64,000 nt of DNA, from the NCBI RefSeq assembly GCF_030268205.1, contig NZ_BSQF01000002.1, positions 1,054,001 to 1,118,000 on the forward strand, read 5' to 3'. Source of the stretch: Allomuricauda sp. NBRC 101325 (GTDB lineage Bacteria > Bacteroidota > Bacteroidia > Flavobacteriales > Flavobacteriaceae). A program made the translations under genes and the position numbers. The notes beneath the pieces are model-generated. The model did no database searches, was not told the DNA's origin, and saw nothing but the letters and a program-made list of their open reading frames with translations. Positions 8,883-19,317 of the stretch are shown here, piece after piece. Every line of letters starts with the position of its first letter. Positions within the stretch are counted from its first letter, which is position 1.

Positions 8883-9656
8883 ATGTGCTATTCCACTCGC
8901 CAGACCAAAAAAACGTCTGAGCTGAAAAAAATCTTTGATGCAATTCCTTTGGAAGAAAACCAAGAGGAGTTGGATTTGATTTATTTTCATGCCAACGGAT
9001 GGTCGCACCCCATAATGTGGATGATTCCACAAGAAGACCCCAATAAATTGGTGGCGGCACAATGGGGCATAATGCCTGCCAATGAAAGACAGCAAGATTT
9101 TCAGGAATACTTTAAAAATCACCCCAAAGCTTTTGGTGGATTGAATGCGCAATCGGAAAAACTGTTCGGGTATTATGCGCAGCGGTACCAACCCATGCAC
9201 AAAAGATGTGTAATCCCCATTGATGGTTTTTTTGAACCCCATAACACCCATGTAAAAGTCAATGGCAAGGATTTTAAGGTGCCTTTTTATTTTCATCGGA
9301 AAGACAACGATCCCATTTGTTTGGCTGGAATTTATTCCACCAATGCTGATGGCCGAAATACATTTACGGTCTTAACGCGACAGGCCATGCCTGAAGAGGA
9401 TAGTCTATTTTACAAAATTCATAATAAAGAGCCCAAAACCGAACGCCGTCGTCCTGTCATCCTAAAGGATGAAGATGTGGATTCGTGGTTGCATCAAGGG
9501 AATTCGGCAGCAGATGTGCTGCAAATAATCCAAGATGATCTTTGGGAGGGTGAATTGGAGGCCTATCCAGTTTCAAGAGATTTGTATTCACGTAGCATAG
9601 ATAGTAATTTTCCCGAAATCATTGAACGAGTGGCATATTCCGAGGTTCAACTTTAG
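8883..9656 (+). CDS. SRAP-domain protein (YedK/HMCES type), abasic-site DNA crosslinker
   Basis: The 257-aa protein starts MCYSTRQ. After Met removal, Cys2 would be the N-terminal nucleophile that forms a thiazolidine crosslink with abasic sites in single-stranded DNA. Other expected active-site residues are present: Asn88 in GGLNAQSE, Glu118 in IPIDGFFEPH, and His180 in KIHNKEPKTERRRPVIL. The protein is cytosolic and protects stalled forks from abasic-site breakage. It is convergent with the transglutaminase gene, with only 16 bp between the stops. Confidence 0.95.
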   Translation: MCYSTRQTKKTSELKKIFDAIPLEENQEELDLIYFHANGWSHPIMWMIPQEDPNKLVAAQWGIMPANERQQDFQEYFKNHPKAFGGLNAQSEKLFGYYAQRYQPMHKRCVIPIDGFFEPHNTHVKVNGKDFKVPFYFHRKDNDPICLAGIYSTNADGRNTFTVLTRQAMPEEDSLFYKIHNKEPKTERRRPVILKDEDVDSWLHQGNSAADVLQIIQDDLWEGELEAYPVSRDLYSRSIDSNFPEIIERVAYSEVQL

Positions 9657-9672
9657 GAGATTCCAATTCCAA

Positions 9673-11748
9673 TTAAGATGCGTTTGCAGCTTTCTTTTTA
9701 TTATAACGAACAATAAGAATAATAACCAAGGCTATCAATCCCAAAGGAATGGCTATTATGATGCCGATTCCCAAAAGAGTCCCCATGCTATATCCAAAGG
9801 AATAGGATGAACTTGTGATACCATTATTTTTACTGGTATAAATAAGGTATCCTATATTTTGATCCAATTTGACCATATCTTTATAATAGGTATCAAAGCC
9901 AGATACCGGCACATGGTCTTCCTGATGTTTAAAATAATAATCCAAATCGATGATTTTTTCCGAAGCGTTGTACTTGGACGTAAAATCGTAATAAAAGTAA
10001 TCTGAATTAATGGTCACATTTTCAGGTTGAACCCTTAACGGTTCCGCCAGTTTAACTTTTATATGTTCTTTGCGCACAAATGGAAAACTCAAGGCATAAG
10101 GTGTAAGACGTTGTAATTGGGTGGGCATGCTCAAATTGGAGATCAATCCCGTTGGATAAATGGATAAATTCATGTTGTTGGTGTTCTCCATCGATGGGCT
10201 CCAAATAGAGTCCAAATGATATCGTTCCAATAAAAGGAATTCATTTTTCAGGGTGTCATCTTCAATGGTGGGTGGGGCCAATGTGGAAACTTTCCCGTAA
10301 TTATCCGAATAATAGGACATCAATTCTTGTTGAATGAGGTCTTTGCTGTTATTTCGAAATACCGAACGCATAAAATCAGCTTCACCCTCGTAGTAATGTG
10401 TACGAACTTCTAAATCAGCGCCCACACCTCCTTTTTCAAGGGTAAATGTGCTAAATGTTTCGATCATGTTGCTCCGAAAATCGGTAATGGTATCCAAATC
10501 CGACATATTTTGATCCAAGACCAGTCCATATCTATAATCGGGCATATAGGTATTCGCATAGGTGCCACCTTGGTCGGTAAGCGTGGGGTCGTACCAAAGG
10601 GTCGATCCGTTTTTGTCCACCACTTTAACAATACAGTGATCAAATATTTTGGAGGACGGAGTAAGATTTGGCAACTCCTGTTTCAAGGTTGTATTTACCA
10701 AGGTTGGATAAGCCTCAATACCCATGTGGTTGAGCATGGTGGCAAACAGAACACTTTTATCCTTACAATCCCCAAAACGTTGCTCCATTACCTTGTTGGG
10801 AGGGTTGGGTTTGTACCCACCAATACCCGAAGAAATGGCAAGGTACCGAACTTCGTTTTGCACAAAGGACAAAGCCGCTTTAATGCGTTCCCCCTCGTTT
10901 TTGTTATTGGTCTCAATTTTGGAAATGGTTTGTTTCAGCTCCTGGTTTAAGGGTTCGTTAAAAGTGAAAATATTTTCCCCCCAATCGATTACCTGGTCCC
11001 ATGAATCATATTGGGTCACCAAAACCGTTTCATTTTGAATGTACCAAGCCGGTGTCTGTTCCTCCATTAATAGTGCAGGAACGTTCTCTTGTGCCCATTT
11101 GTAATGGTTTATTCCACCATTTACCTTGAGGTCGGCAACCATATCGGAATTGAGCATTTTATAATGCAGTGGTTTTTTCGTAAAAACATGTGCCGAAATA
11201 CGATCTATGGGTTGGGTGGAATTCAACACAAAACTTGTGGAGAATTTATTCTTTTGAATGGGATTGAACCCCTTAACACTATAGCTGTACACAACAATGT
11301 CGCCAATCCTTACATCTGGGATATTGACAAAAGCGGAAATTGATCCATCATAAATGTAACTTTCGGCATTTGTTTCACGTCTGGCAGTTTGAATGTCATT
11401 TTGGTTCAACCTATTGATGGTTTCCCCATTTCTGATCACATCGATGCGATGGAACCTAAGTTCCTGATAACTTGGGTCGTAATCGGCAACAACACTGGAG
11501 ATATTTTGGATGCCACTATATTCAACAGCCTTTGCCACATTTTTAATATAAGCTTCCTCGCGGTCCACATGTACCTGTTCCGTGTACAAAAGTACGTGTG
11601 CCCCGCCGTACAGTCCATTTTCAGGTGCAATCGCGTTGGGGTCATGCGCTTCATTTATGATCCAAGAGGGTTCTTTGGTAATCGATACTTGACTAAAGGA
11701 GGTGTAAAAAGCAAAAATTAGTAGGAGTAGGGTAATTGGTTTGTGCAT
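9673..11748 (-). CDS. DUF3857 and transglutaminase-domain protein, membrane-anchored
   Basis: The 691-aa protein has a signal peptide (ending FYTSFSQ), an N-terminal DUF3857 beta domain to about residue 210, and a transglutaminase-like papain-fold domain. The presumed nucleophile Cys is near residue 325 (RFGDCKDKSVLFATML), the His lies in KIFDHCIVKV and the Asp in LWYDPTLTD. A beta-rich region and a single C-terminal membrane helix (GTLLGIGIIIAIPLGLIALV) followed by a Lys-rich tail complete it. The catalytic domain is therefore periplasmic and tethered. Substrates of this family are unknown; protease or crosslinking activity is possible. The gene stands alone. Confidence 0.9.
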   Translation of the reverse strand: MHKPITLLLLIFAFYTSFSQVSITKEPSWIINEAHDPNAIAPENGLYGGAHVLLYTEQVHVDREEAYIKNVAKAVEYSGIQNISSVVADYDPSYQELRFHRIDVIRNGETINRLNQNDIQTARRETNAESYIYDGSISAFVNIPDVRIGDIVVYSYSVKGFNPIQKNKFSTSFVLNSTQPIDRISAHVFTKKPLHYKMLNSDMVADLKVNGGINHYKWAQENVPALLMEEQTPAWYIQNETVLVTQYDSWDQVIDWGENIFTFNEPLNQELKQTISKIETNNKNEGERIKAALSFVQNEVRYLAISSGIGGYKPNPPNKVMEQRFGDCKDKSVLFATMLNHMGIEAYPTLVNTTLKQELPNLTPSSKIFDHCIVKVVDKNGSTLWYDPTLTDQGGTYANTYMPDYRYGLVLDQNMSDLDTITDFRSNMIETFSTFTLEKGGVGADLEVRTHYYEGEADFMRSVFRNNSKDLIQQELMSYYSDNYGKVSTLAPPTIEDDTLKNEFLLLERYHLDSIWSPSMENTNNMNLSIYPTGLISNLSMPTQLQRLTPYALSFPFVRKEHIKVKLAEPLRVQPENVTINSDYFYYDFTSKYNASEKIIDLDYYFKHQEDHVPVSGFDTYYKDMVKLDQNIGYLIYTSKNNGITSSSYSFGYSMGTLLGIGIIIAIPLGLIALVIILIVRYNKKKAANAS

Positions 11749-12034
11749 TTGGTTAGTTGGTAATAGTTATGTTTTTCTAAAATAACAATCTAATGAATTG
11801 TAAGAAAATTTCTTAGTCCAATTACCAAAAAATAACTGTTAACCTCCCAATCGGATTTTTATTGGGCAAACATTTTTTTTTAATGAATCAAAGTTCATCT
11901 ATTGTAATTTCAAGTTTGCCGATTGGTTCGCCATGTTTGTCTATTGTAATGCTTTTTGGCAAGATATGGGTTGAAATTTGATATTGAATTCCATGAGAAT
12001 TTAAATCAAAGTTGAAATCTTAAATCTTAGCATT

Positions 12035-12667
12035 ATGAAAAATATCTTGAAATTAAGCTTGCTGTTGATCATGTTGACCGGCTTTACCGCAGAAACCTTT
12101 GCCCAACAACGTAGTTCCAGAACAACAACTACGAGCAATACTTCGAACAACAAGGGAAGAAGCAATCAAACTGTATCCAACAGTAGTTCAAAAACTACTA
12201 CCAATACCAAGGTACAGAACAAGGTGTCCAAGGATAAGGTAACCTACAAGACTACCCAAAAAAAGGTGGAGGCTCAACGAACCTTAACCAATAAGACCTT
12301 GGTAAAAAGTGAAAACAACGAATATTACTATTCCAACACCAATTATTACACCTATACTGGGGGCAGGTATGTTCAAACAACGCCAAGACCGGGAGTGAGA
12401 ATTCAAGTTTTGCCATCGGGATATCGCACCGTTAGGGTAAACAATACGAATTACTTTACTTTTCAAGGGATATTTTATATCCATGTTGGAAATATGTACG
12501 AGGTGGTGGAACCAGAAATAGGAGCTATAGTCTATGAACTTCCAAGTGGTTATGAACGCGTTGAAATTGATGGTTATCTGTATTACGAATATGCCAACGT
12601 GCTATATGAAAAAGTTCAAATCAACGGAACACGTGCTTATGAAGTTGTTGGGACCATAGATTTGTAA
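12035..12667 (+). CDS. DUF6515-family secreted protein
   Basis: The 210-aa protein has a signal peptide ending ETFAQ. A low-complexity Ser/Thr/Asn/Lys-rich stretch (about residues 25-85) follows. The C-terminal domain contains repeated short units of the type LPSGYxxVxxxNxxYF/YxxxxxxY (around 127-205), typical of DUF6515 proteins of flavobacteria. It is probably a cell-surface or periplasmic protein; the role is unknown. The upstream 286-bp gap has no other gene. A strong hairpin terminator follows. Confidence 0.85.
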   Translation: MKNILKLSLLLIMLTGFTAETFAQQRSSRTTTTSNTSNNKGRSNQTVSNSSSKTTTNTKVQNKVSKDKVTYKTTQKKVEAQRTLTNKTLVKSENNEYYYSNTNYYTYTGGRYVQTTPRPGVRIQVLPSGYRTVRVNNTNYFTFQGIFYIHVGNMYEVVEPEIGAIVYELPSGYERVEIDGYLYYEYANVLYEKVQINGTRAYEVVGTIDL

Positions 12668-12688
12668 AAGTGAAATGGTATTTTTAAG

Positions 12689-12726
12689 AAAATCGGTTGG
12701 AGATATTGTTTTTCAACCGATTTTTT
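12689..12726 (+). terminator. Rho-independent terminator after the DUF6515 gene
   Basis: AATCGGTTG (12691-12699) pairs with CAACCGATT (12714-12722) with flanking A:T pairs, and the plus strand continues into a run of Ts. Confidence 0.85.
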
Positions 12727-12787
12727 GTTTTTCAACGTTTATATGGCAATTTGATATTGGGTATATTTGAGGAAATATACCAACCTT

Positions 12788-14797
12788 ATGAAATACGCTT
12801 TTACCGTAGCTCTTGCAGCTATTTTATTGGTCTCCTGCCAAGAAGAACAACCAGAAAAACCTTCAAAAATTGCATTTACAGGAATTTCTGAATCCATTAA
12901 GCCAGGAGACAATTTCTTCGAACATGTGAACAAAACATGGTACGATACCATTAAAATTGCCGACGACCAAGTAGGTGTGGGGTCCTATAGCTTTTTGAAC
13001 ATCCCCCAGCGACAATTACTTCAAAACATTTTGGAAGAGGTATCGGCTACCGAACATGCCAAAGGTACCGTGGAACAAAAAGTGGGAGACTTCTTTGCGT
13101 CCGGTATGGATACCGCTACCCTAAACCAAAGAGGCTATGCACCCTTAAAGCCCCTGTTGGATGAAATTGATGGCATTTCAACCATAAAGGAAGTAATGAC
13201 TTTTGTTACTGAACAGATCACCAAAGGCAACAATTCCTTTATGGGACTTCGCGTGGCTCCAGATAACAAGAACAGCCAAATGAACATTTTGCACGCCAGT
13301 CAGTCTGGTTTGGGATTGCCCGATCGGGATTATTATTTTAAAACGGACGAACCAACGTTAAAGATTCAAAATGCCTATAAAACCTATTTAGCGACATTAT
13401 TTGAACTTTCAGAAATTGAGAATGGAGCTGAAAAGGCTGAAACGGTCTATGAAATTGAAAAGCAACTGGCCGAAGCCCATAAAACCCGAATTGAAAGAAG
13501 GAACATCCAAGCCAACTACAACAAATTGGCGGTAATCGATATTACATCTTCCAACCCCAACATTGGATGGGAAATGCTTTTAAAAGATTTGGAATTGGAA
13601 GCTGATTCCATCAATGTGCGTCAGCCGGATTATTACGACAAGTTGGACGAACTTTTGTCTACAGTTCCAGTGGCGGATTGGAAAACGTATTTAAAGGCCA
13701 ACAGTTTAACCAATTATTCGAGTTATTTGAGTGTGCCTTTTGAGGATGCTTTGTTTGAGTACAATAAAGTGTTATTGGGTCAATCACAGCAACAACCAAG
13801 GGCCCAAATTATGGCCCAGCAGGTAGACAGACAGTTAGGTTTTGCCTTGGGACAACTTTATGTGAAACGTTATTTTGATGAAGCGGCCAAACAACGTGTT
13901 TTGGATTTAGTGAACAACCTTCAAAAAGCATTCGAAAATAGAATGTCGCAATTGGATTGGATGAGCGATAGCACCAAGACCAAGGCCAAGGAAAAACTGT
14001 ATGCCATTACCAAAAAAATAGGTTACCCCGATGTTTGGCGTGAATATGATGTGGACATTGCACGAGATCAATATTTTGAAAATGTAGTGGCTCTCCAAGC
14101 CAATAACTATGCCTATAATGTGCAATATTTGAACAAGCCGCCCAACAAGGATCAATGGGGCACAACGCCTTCAACAGTTACAGCTTATTACAATCCCTCA
14201 CTGAATGAAATTGTATTCCCAGCAGGAATATTGCAATTTCCATACTTTGATATGGCAGCGGATGATGCCGTAAATTATGGTGGAATAGGTATGGTGATCG
14301 GTCATGAATTGACCCATGCTTTTGATGACAATGGTTCGCAATATGATGGCGAGGGCAATCTTAAAAATTGGTGGACTGAATCGGATTTGGAAAAATTCAA
14401 AGGGAAAACACAACAATTGATTGATAGATACAGCTCTTTTACGGTTTTGGATACGGTCCACCTGAAAGGAGCGATGACCATTGGAGAAAACACGGCGGAC
14501 AATGGAGGTATTGCCATTGCCTATGATGCCTTTAAATTAACACAACAAGGGCAAGACACCGTAAAGATTGATGGATATACGCCCGACGAACGCTTTTTTA
14601 TGTCCATTGCGAGAATTTGGAGAGTAAAAACTAGGGATGAGTTTATGAGAAATTACGTGAACACCAATTCACATTCCCCAGCTATTTGGAGGGTTAACGG
14701 CCCTTTGATGAACTTTACTCCGTTTTATGAAACTTTTGATCTGCAACCGGGTGACGAAAATTATAAAACCGAAGAGGAACGTATAAAAATCTGGTAG
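12788..14797 (+). CDS. M13-family zinc endopeptidase (neprilysin/PepO-like) lipoprotein
   Basis: From the ATG at 12788 the protein is 669 aa. A TTG seven codons upstream is in frame but would place extra residues before the signal peptide. MKYAFTVALAAILLVSC is a lipoprotein signal with Cys17 as anchor. The M13 N-terminal helical domain is followed by the catalytic HELTH motif at about residues 506-510 and the GENTADNGG motif with the third zinc ligand region. The C-terminal end resembles the family but stops in KTEEERIKIW rather than the CxVW form. It degrades oligopeptides at the cell surface or in the periplasm. A TATATTTG sequence at 12762-12769 could be a -7 box, but no matching upstream element is clear. 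Confidence 0.94.
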   Translation: MKYAFTVALAAILLVSCQEEQPEKPSKIAFTGISESIKPGDNFFEHVNKTWYDTIKIADDQVGVGSYSFLNIPQRQLLQNILEEVSATEHAKGTVEQKVGDFFASGMDTATLNQRGYAPLKPLLDEIDGISTIKEVMTFVTEQITKGNNSFMGLRVAPDNKNSQMNILHASQSGLGLPDRDYYFKTDEPTLKIQNAYKTYLATLFELSEIENGAEKAETVYEIEKQLAEAHKTRIERRNIQANYNKLAVIDITSSNPNIGWEMLLKDLELEADSINVRQPDYYDKLDELLSTVPVADWKTYLKANSLTNYSSYLSVPFEDALFEYNKVLLGQSQQQPRAQIMAQQVDRQLGFALGQLYVKRYFDEAAKQRVLDLVNNLQKAFENRMSQLDWMSDSTKTKAKEKLYAITKKIGYPDVWREYDVDIARDQYFENVVALQANNYAYNVQYLNKPPNKDQWGTTPSTVTAYYNPSLNEIVFPAGILQFPYFDMAADDAVNYGGIGMVIGHELTHAFDDNGSQYDGEGNLKNWWTESDLEKFKGKTQQLIDRYSSFTVLDTVHLKGAMTIGENTADNGGIAIAYDAFKLTQQGQDTVKIDGYTPDERFFMSIARIWRVKTRDEFMRNYVNTNSHSPAIWRVNGPLMNFTPFYETFDLQPGDENYKTEEERIKIW

Positions 14798-14820
14798 TTC
14801 CAGAATTTAAGCTTGAATAA

Positions 14821-14848
14821 AAAAGGCGCACCAATGGGTGCGCCTTTT
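14821..14848. terminator. Bidirectional rho-independent terminator
   Basis: GGCGCACC (14825-14832) and GGTGCGCC (14837-14844) form a perfect stem with an AATG loop. A and T runs on both sides serve the convergent M13 and amidohydrolase genes. Confidence 0.92.
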
Positions 14849-14867
14849 ATTTTATAAAATAGATAAT

Positions 14868-17800
14868 CTATTTCTTCATGCCTGGAACTCCTTCAGGTCT
14901 TTTGGTTTGCCAATGGAACGATTCGGCCTCTTTTTTAACTGGAGCAACTTCATCCAGTGTATTGGCATCATACACCTTTCCATTTTTGATGACATGGGTC
15001 AATGTATTGGTGTTGCGAAGATCTTCCAATGGATTTTTCTCCATAATTAGGATATCGGCCAATTTACCCGCTTCAATGCTTCCAATGTCACCATCGAGAC
15101 CAATATCCTCGGCTCCGATAATGGTGGCTACCTTTAATGCGTCCATGTTCTTCATACCGCCGCTTGCCACGGACCACAACTCCCAATGGAATCCCAATCC
15201 TTGCAATTGCCCGTGACTACCAACACCTGCAAGTCCACCAGCCTCTACCAAATCCTTCATAAATTCGGCATGTTTTGGGAATACGTGCTCTTCCGGCATA
15301 AACCAAGCACTTCTTCTACGGGATTTACCTGCCAATTCTTTGTATGGTGTAAAGTATTGCAATTTGGCATCGTGGTATGGGTTTTCTGAGGAGTAGTAAA
15401 ATTCTTCTGCCCACGGCCCACCATAGGATACCAGAAGGGTAGGGGTCACAGCCATTTTGGATTCGGCAATCGATTGCACTACATCCTTATAAATAGGATA
15501 AATGGGCAACGAATGCTCATGGCCAGGGTAGCCATCCAACAATTGGGTCATGTTCAGTTTAAAATCCAGACCACCTTCGGTCGTTGGCATCAACTTTAAT
15601 TCTTTGGCAGCCATGATCACCCACTGACGCATTTGACGGTTCCCCACCAAATACATTTTAATGGTTTTGGTATCGTAGTATTCGCTGTACTGTTTCAATA
15701 CATCTTTGGTGTGCTCCAGCGATTTAAGTTTGTAGGCCCAATACCCAACGCCAGGACCAGTACTGTAAACACGTGGTCCGTGCATCATTCCAGCTTTTAC
15801 CATATCGGCATAGGTCAATACATCTGTTGTTGAAGTTTGTGGATCTCTGGTTGTTGTTACACCATAGGCCAAATTCGCTGAATATATCCAGATTTGATTT
15901 TTATGGATGCCCCAGTTGGGTCTTAGGTGCCCGTGCGTATCCACAAATCCAGGTGTAATGGTTTTGCCAGTGGCATCAATTTCGATGGTTCCTTTAGGAA
16001 CTTCCAAAGTACCTGTGGCACCGACAGCTTTAATACGGTTGTTTTCGATAAGAATATCACCATTTTCAATCACTTCATCATTTTTCATAGTGATGATCCT
16101 GGCTCCTTTTAAAAGGATGGTTCCTTCGGGCATGTCTTTGGTAAAGCTTACCTTAACCTTCAACTCCTTGGCTATATATCCTTCATCCTTATCCTCTTTT
16201 TTGTCTTTTTCTTCCTCATCGTGTTCATCATCCTTCTTTTCCTCTTTCAGCTTTGCTGCTTCTTTTTTAGCTGTTGCGACACTATCCGCGTAGGCCTGGG
16301 CAGCTGGAAGATTATAAATAAAATGACTGGCACCCAAAGACCAATGCACATCTTTGCTGTTTCCGGCCCAAGTCGGGAACTCGCCTCCTAAAACGGTCAA
16401 TTTTTTGGCTGGAAAAGCCGCTTTGTCCGCACTGGCAACAGAAATTTTCGGTGTTTTTCCATAACGTGGAAGGGTCACCGTATAAATATCGTTGTTGATT
16501 TGTGCCAAAACAGTGGTGCCATCAGGAGAAATTTTCATTTCGGAAGGGGAAGAAGATTTATCTTCGGCCTCAGGTCCAGCCTCTGCACTTGGCAATAAAT
16601 CGTGTCCACCTTCAGCATCATGTACATCCAAAATGGAAGAGCCAAAAGTGGTGATACCACTTAAGGTCAGATGTTCTTTTTCATCCGTTCCATCCCATCT
16701 AATGGAAAGCAAGGTTTTTTCTTTACTTAAGTAAATACGGTCATCCACCTTGGTAAAGTGTGGCATGGATCGACCTTTGGATTTGTCTATCAAGGTTACT
16801 TTTCCGCCTTCTGCAGGAACCCAAGCCAAATCATCTTGTGAACCTCTTGTAATTGGGCCAATGGCATCCCTGTAAACTTGCGCAGTTCCTTTGGTAAATA
16901 CAATACGGTCGCTTTTGTAAGACCACGCAGGGTTGGAGTAAACAGCAGCTTCTTCGGTGAGTTTCGTAATTCTACCGCGTCCACTGGCATTAACCTTGTA
17001 TAGGTAACCTCCGTCTGTCTCCCAAGTGGCAAATACAATGTTTTCGCCATCAGGAGACCAGGCTGGTTGTGCTTCCACAAAATCATTCTTTGTCAAGCGT
17101 TTAGGAGTGCCATCGGGCAAATCCATAACGTACAACCTGTTTAATGCGGTAAAGGCCAATTTGCTGCCATCTGGTGAAGGCACTGCATCACGGATTTGGG
17201 TAACAAAGGCCTCTTTGGCATCATCAATTGGATATTTAAAAGATAACTGTGGTCCCAATTCCAATTTCACATCTACTTCAAAAGGAATTTCTGTCGCCGA
17301 ATTGGAAGCTATATTGATGGAATAAATTTTTCCACCGTAACTGGCCACTAAATTTTTACTGTCGGGAGTAAATGCCATGGCAGGCAAAACTCCTAAAGGC
17401 GCGATTGATTCTTGTTCATCACGTTGTATGGGATAGGCCAACCATTTTTCATCACCGTTTTCCAAATTACGCAATACCAAACCTGTTTCGGTTTCGAATC
17501 GGCTTCCATACACCAACCATTTTCCGTCTGGGGAAAGGGTAGGGGTAAATGCCGAACCGTATCTGGAGGTAATTACATCCAATTCACCATCTTCGGTGTT
17601 GTAGGTACCCAATTGGTACTGTGGAAATTGCGCATTGTAGTTCCAACCACCTCTTCGCTGCGAAAAATAAATGAGTTTACCATCGGGAGCGAATATGGGA
17701 TCAATGGCTTTTAAGTTGTCAGGCTTATCGATAAGCTGGGCTCCGCCACCACCATCTTTGTGGTACATGTGCAGCTTAATGTTTCTTCTGCCACGGGCGC

Positions 17801-18248
17801 CAACAATGTAATCCCCATCGGGACTCCAATCTGCCGAAAAGTAGTTTTGGTCACTATCTTTCGTGATTTGGTTGGTTTCCTTTGAATCCAATTCCATGGT
17901 CCAAATGTTGTCGGAACCACTTTTATCAGAAATATACACAATGGATTTTCCATCGGGACTGAACCTAGGATGAACATCGTAGGCCATACCTTCAGTGATC
18001 TGTGTAGCTTTTCCACCTGTAATTGGAATAGTGTATACATCGCCCATCATATCAAAAATGATGGTCGTACCGTCTGGACTCACATCCAAGGACAACCATG
18101 TGCCCTCTTTTGTGCTATAAGCAATTGTTCTTTCGGGCTCCAATGGGAGCTCCTTGGTCGCCTTCTTGGTACTATCGGCTTCTTGTGCAAAAAGCTGCGA
18201 AAATCCCATGAACAAGGCCATGACCAATAAAGTTTGGTTTCTTTTCAT
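14868..18248 (-). CDS. Beta-propeller (PD40/TolB-like) and amidohydrolase two-domain secreted protein
   Basis: The 1126-aa protein has a signal peptide ending SQLFAQ. Residues about 40-680 form WD40-like/TolB-type repeats with many SPDGK or APDGK turns (FSPDGKSIVY, WSPDGDYIV, LSPDGKWLVY and others). After a highly charged Lys/Glu/Asp linker (around 665-690), the C-terminal part is an amidohydrolase (TIM barrel) with the metal motif VDTHGHLRPN near residue 770 and the late IGAEDIGLDGDIGSIEAGKLADILI motif. It probably hydrolyses an amide or cyclic substrate outside the cytoplasm, with the propeller binding a peptide or partner. The substrate is unknown. The gene stands alone. Confidence 0.9.
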   Translation of the reverse strand: MKRNQTLLVMALFMGFSQLFAQEADSTKKATKELPLEPERTIAYSTKEGTWLSLDVSPDGTTIIFDMMGDVYTIPITGGKATQITEGMAYDVHPRFSPDGKSIVYISDKSGSDNIWTMELDSKETNQITKDSDQNYFSADWSPDGDYIVGARGRRNIKLHMYHKDGGGGAQLIDKPDNLKAIDPIFAPDGKLIYFSQRRGGWNYNAQFPQYQLGTYNTEDGELDVITSRYGSAFTPTLSPDGKWLVYGSRFETETGLVLRNLENGDEKWLAYPIQRDEQESIAPLGVLPAMAFTPDSKNLVASYGGKIYSINIASNSATEIPFEVDVKLELGPQLSFKYPIDDAKEAFVTQIRDAVPSPDGSKLAFTALNRLYVMDLPDGTPKRLTKNDFVEAQPAWSPDGENIVFATWETDGGYLYKVNASGRGRITKLTEEAAVYSNPAWSYKSDRIVFTKGTAQVYRDAIGPITRGSQDDLAWVPAEGGKVTLIDKSKGRSMPHFTKVDDRIYLSKEKTLLSIRWDGTDEKEHLTLSGITTFGSSILDVHDAEGGHDLLPSAEAGPEAEDKSSSPSEMKISPDGTTVLAQINNDIYTVTLPRYGKTPKISVASADKAAFPAKKLTVLGGEFPTWAGNSKDVHWSLGASHFIYNLPAAQAYADSVATAKKEAAKLKEEKKDDEHDEEEKDKKEDKDEGYIAKELKVKVSFTKDMPEGTILLKGARIITMKNDEVIENGDILIENNRIKAVGATGTLEVPKGTIEIDATGKTITPGFVDTHGHLRPNWGIHKNQIWIYSANLAYGVTTTRDPQTSTTDVLTYADMVKAGMMHGPRVYSTGPGVGYWAYKLKSLEHTKDVLKQYSEYYDTKTIKMYLVGNRQMRQWVIMAAKELKLMPTTEGGLDFKLNMTQLLDGYPGHEHSLPIYPIYKDVVQSIAESKMAVTPTLLVSYGGPWAEEFYYSSENPYHDAKLQYFTPYKELAGKSRRRSAWFMPEEHVFPKHAEFMKDLVEAGGLAGVGSHGQLQGLGFHWELWSVASGGMKNMDALKVATIIGAEDIGLDGDIGSIEAGKLADILIMEKNPLEDLRNTNTLTHVIKNGKVYDANTLDEVAPVKKEAESFHWQTKRPEGVPGMKK

Positions 18249-18530
18249 TAAGGTTATTTATAAATGACTAAAGCTAACAAGATATAAAAATTTGGGTTTT
18301 AAGGACCTATGTCCAAAGGGCAAAAATGAACCTTCGAATCAAGAATTATAGAGACACCAATAAATTAAGATTTAAACTGTCCGATTATGTGAATTTTTAA
18401 GTTAAAATCCGAACATTTTGAAATCCAAAAAACCATGGATATTAAATCTTTGTAATTTTTATCCTATACGCGAACTAAGAAATCCCTTTTATCACTACCT
18501 TAAGGAGTTAATAATCAAAAACATAGGAAA

Positions 18531-19298
18531 ATGAAAAAAACACTAGCCATTTTTCTATTGCTTCTTTTTCTATTTCTGGCATGGTATAGCTGGGGGTGGT
18601 ACAAGGAAACAATAGTCTGCTGCCCCGAAGAGGTGGTGGAAATTGAGTACGGTCCATTGATTTTTGACTGTAGCTCGGGAGAAGTCATTACCAACGATCT
18701 TTGGCCCGATAAGAAAGCCGAGATCCTTGTGGGGAAAGTTCCAGGAAAACAATTGTTATTGGTTGGCCCTTATTTTTCCGGTGAAACGGAAAGTGATGGT
18801 TTGGCAAGGGCTGAAAAAGTCAAACTTTTGTTCACTGAGATTCCACCCGAAACCATTTTGGTCGATGCCAGATCAGGTGGGGATTGTGAGGCCAGCAAAA
18901 CCAATATGCTTCATGAACTACGGTATAAATGGGTTACCCGTAGCGACGATGTTATAGAACATCTTGATCATACCAAAGTCTTTTACAAATTCGATTCCGA
19001 CGAAGAAATCACCAATGCGGCCACTTTGGCTTATTTCGATGAATTGGCCACATTCCTCAAAACTTCAGGCGATGCAATTCTTATCACTGGCTATACCGAT
19101 ACGGATGGGGAAGAAGACTACAACCTCGATTTGGGTCTAAAACGTGCACAGGAGTACAAAAACCATTTGGTAAGCCTTGGGGTGGATGAATCAAAAATAG
19201 CCGTTGAGACAAAAGGCGAAGCCGACCCATGGAAACCCAACGATTCGGAGGAGAACAAAAGACTTAACCGACGTGTTGAAATCAAAATAATCGACTAA
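18531..19298 (+). CDS. OmpA-family protein with N-terminal membrane anchor
   Basis: The 255-aa protein has one N-terminal hydrophobic segment (residues 4-22) that is probably an uncleaved anchor, then two related halves. Residues about 45-120 look like a degenerate OmpA-like unit (LLLVGPYFSGETESDGLARAEKV). Residues 140-255 are a standard OmpA C-terminal peptidoglycan-binding domain with ITGYTDTDGEEDYN, LGLKRAQEYKNHL and the closing NKRLNRRVEI. There is no beta-barrel. It likely binds diaminopimelate in the wall from the inner-membrane side. The next gene, a membrane-anchored HhH protein, starts 19 bp later, suggesting a joint function. Confidence 0.88.
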   Translation: MKKTLAIFLLLLFLFLAWYSWGWYKETIVCCPEEVVEIEYGPLIFDCSSGEVITNDLWPDKKAEILVGKVPGKQLLLVGPYFSGETESDGLARAEKVKLLFTEIPPETILVDARSGGDCEASKTNMLHELRYKWVTRSDDVIEHLDHTKVFYKFDSDEEITNAATLAYFDELATFLKTSGDAILITGYTDTDGEEDYNLDLGLKRAQEYKNHLVSLGVDESKIAVETKGEADPWKPNDSEENKRLNRRVEIKIID

Positions 19299-19317
19299 AC
19301 TTTTTAAAAATAAAATC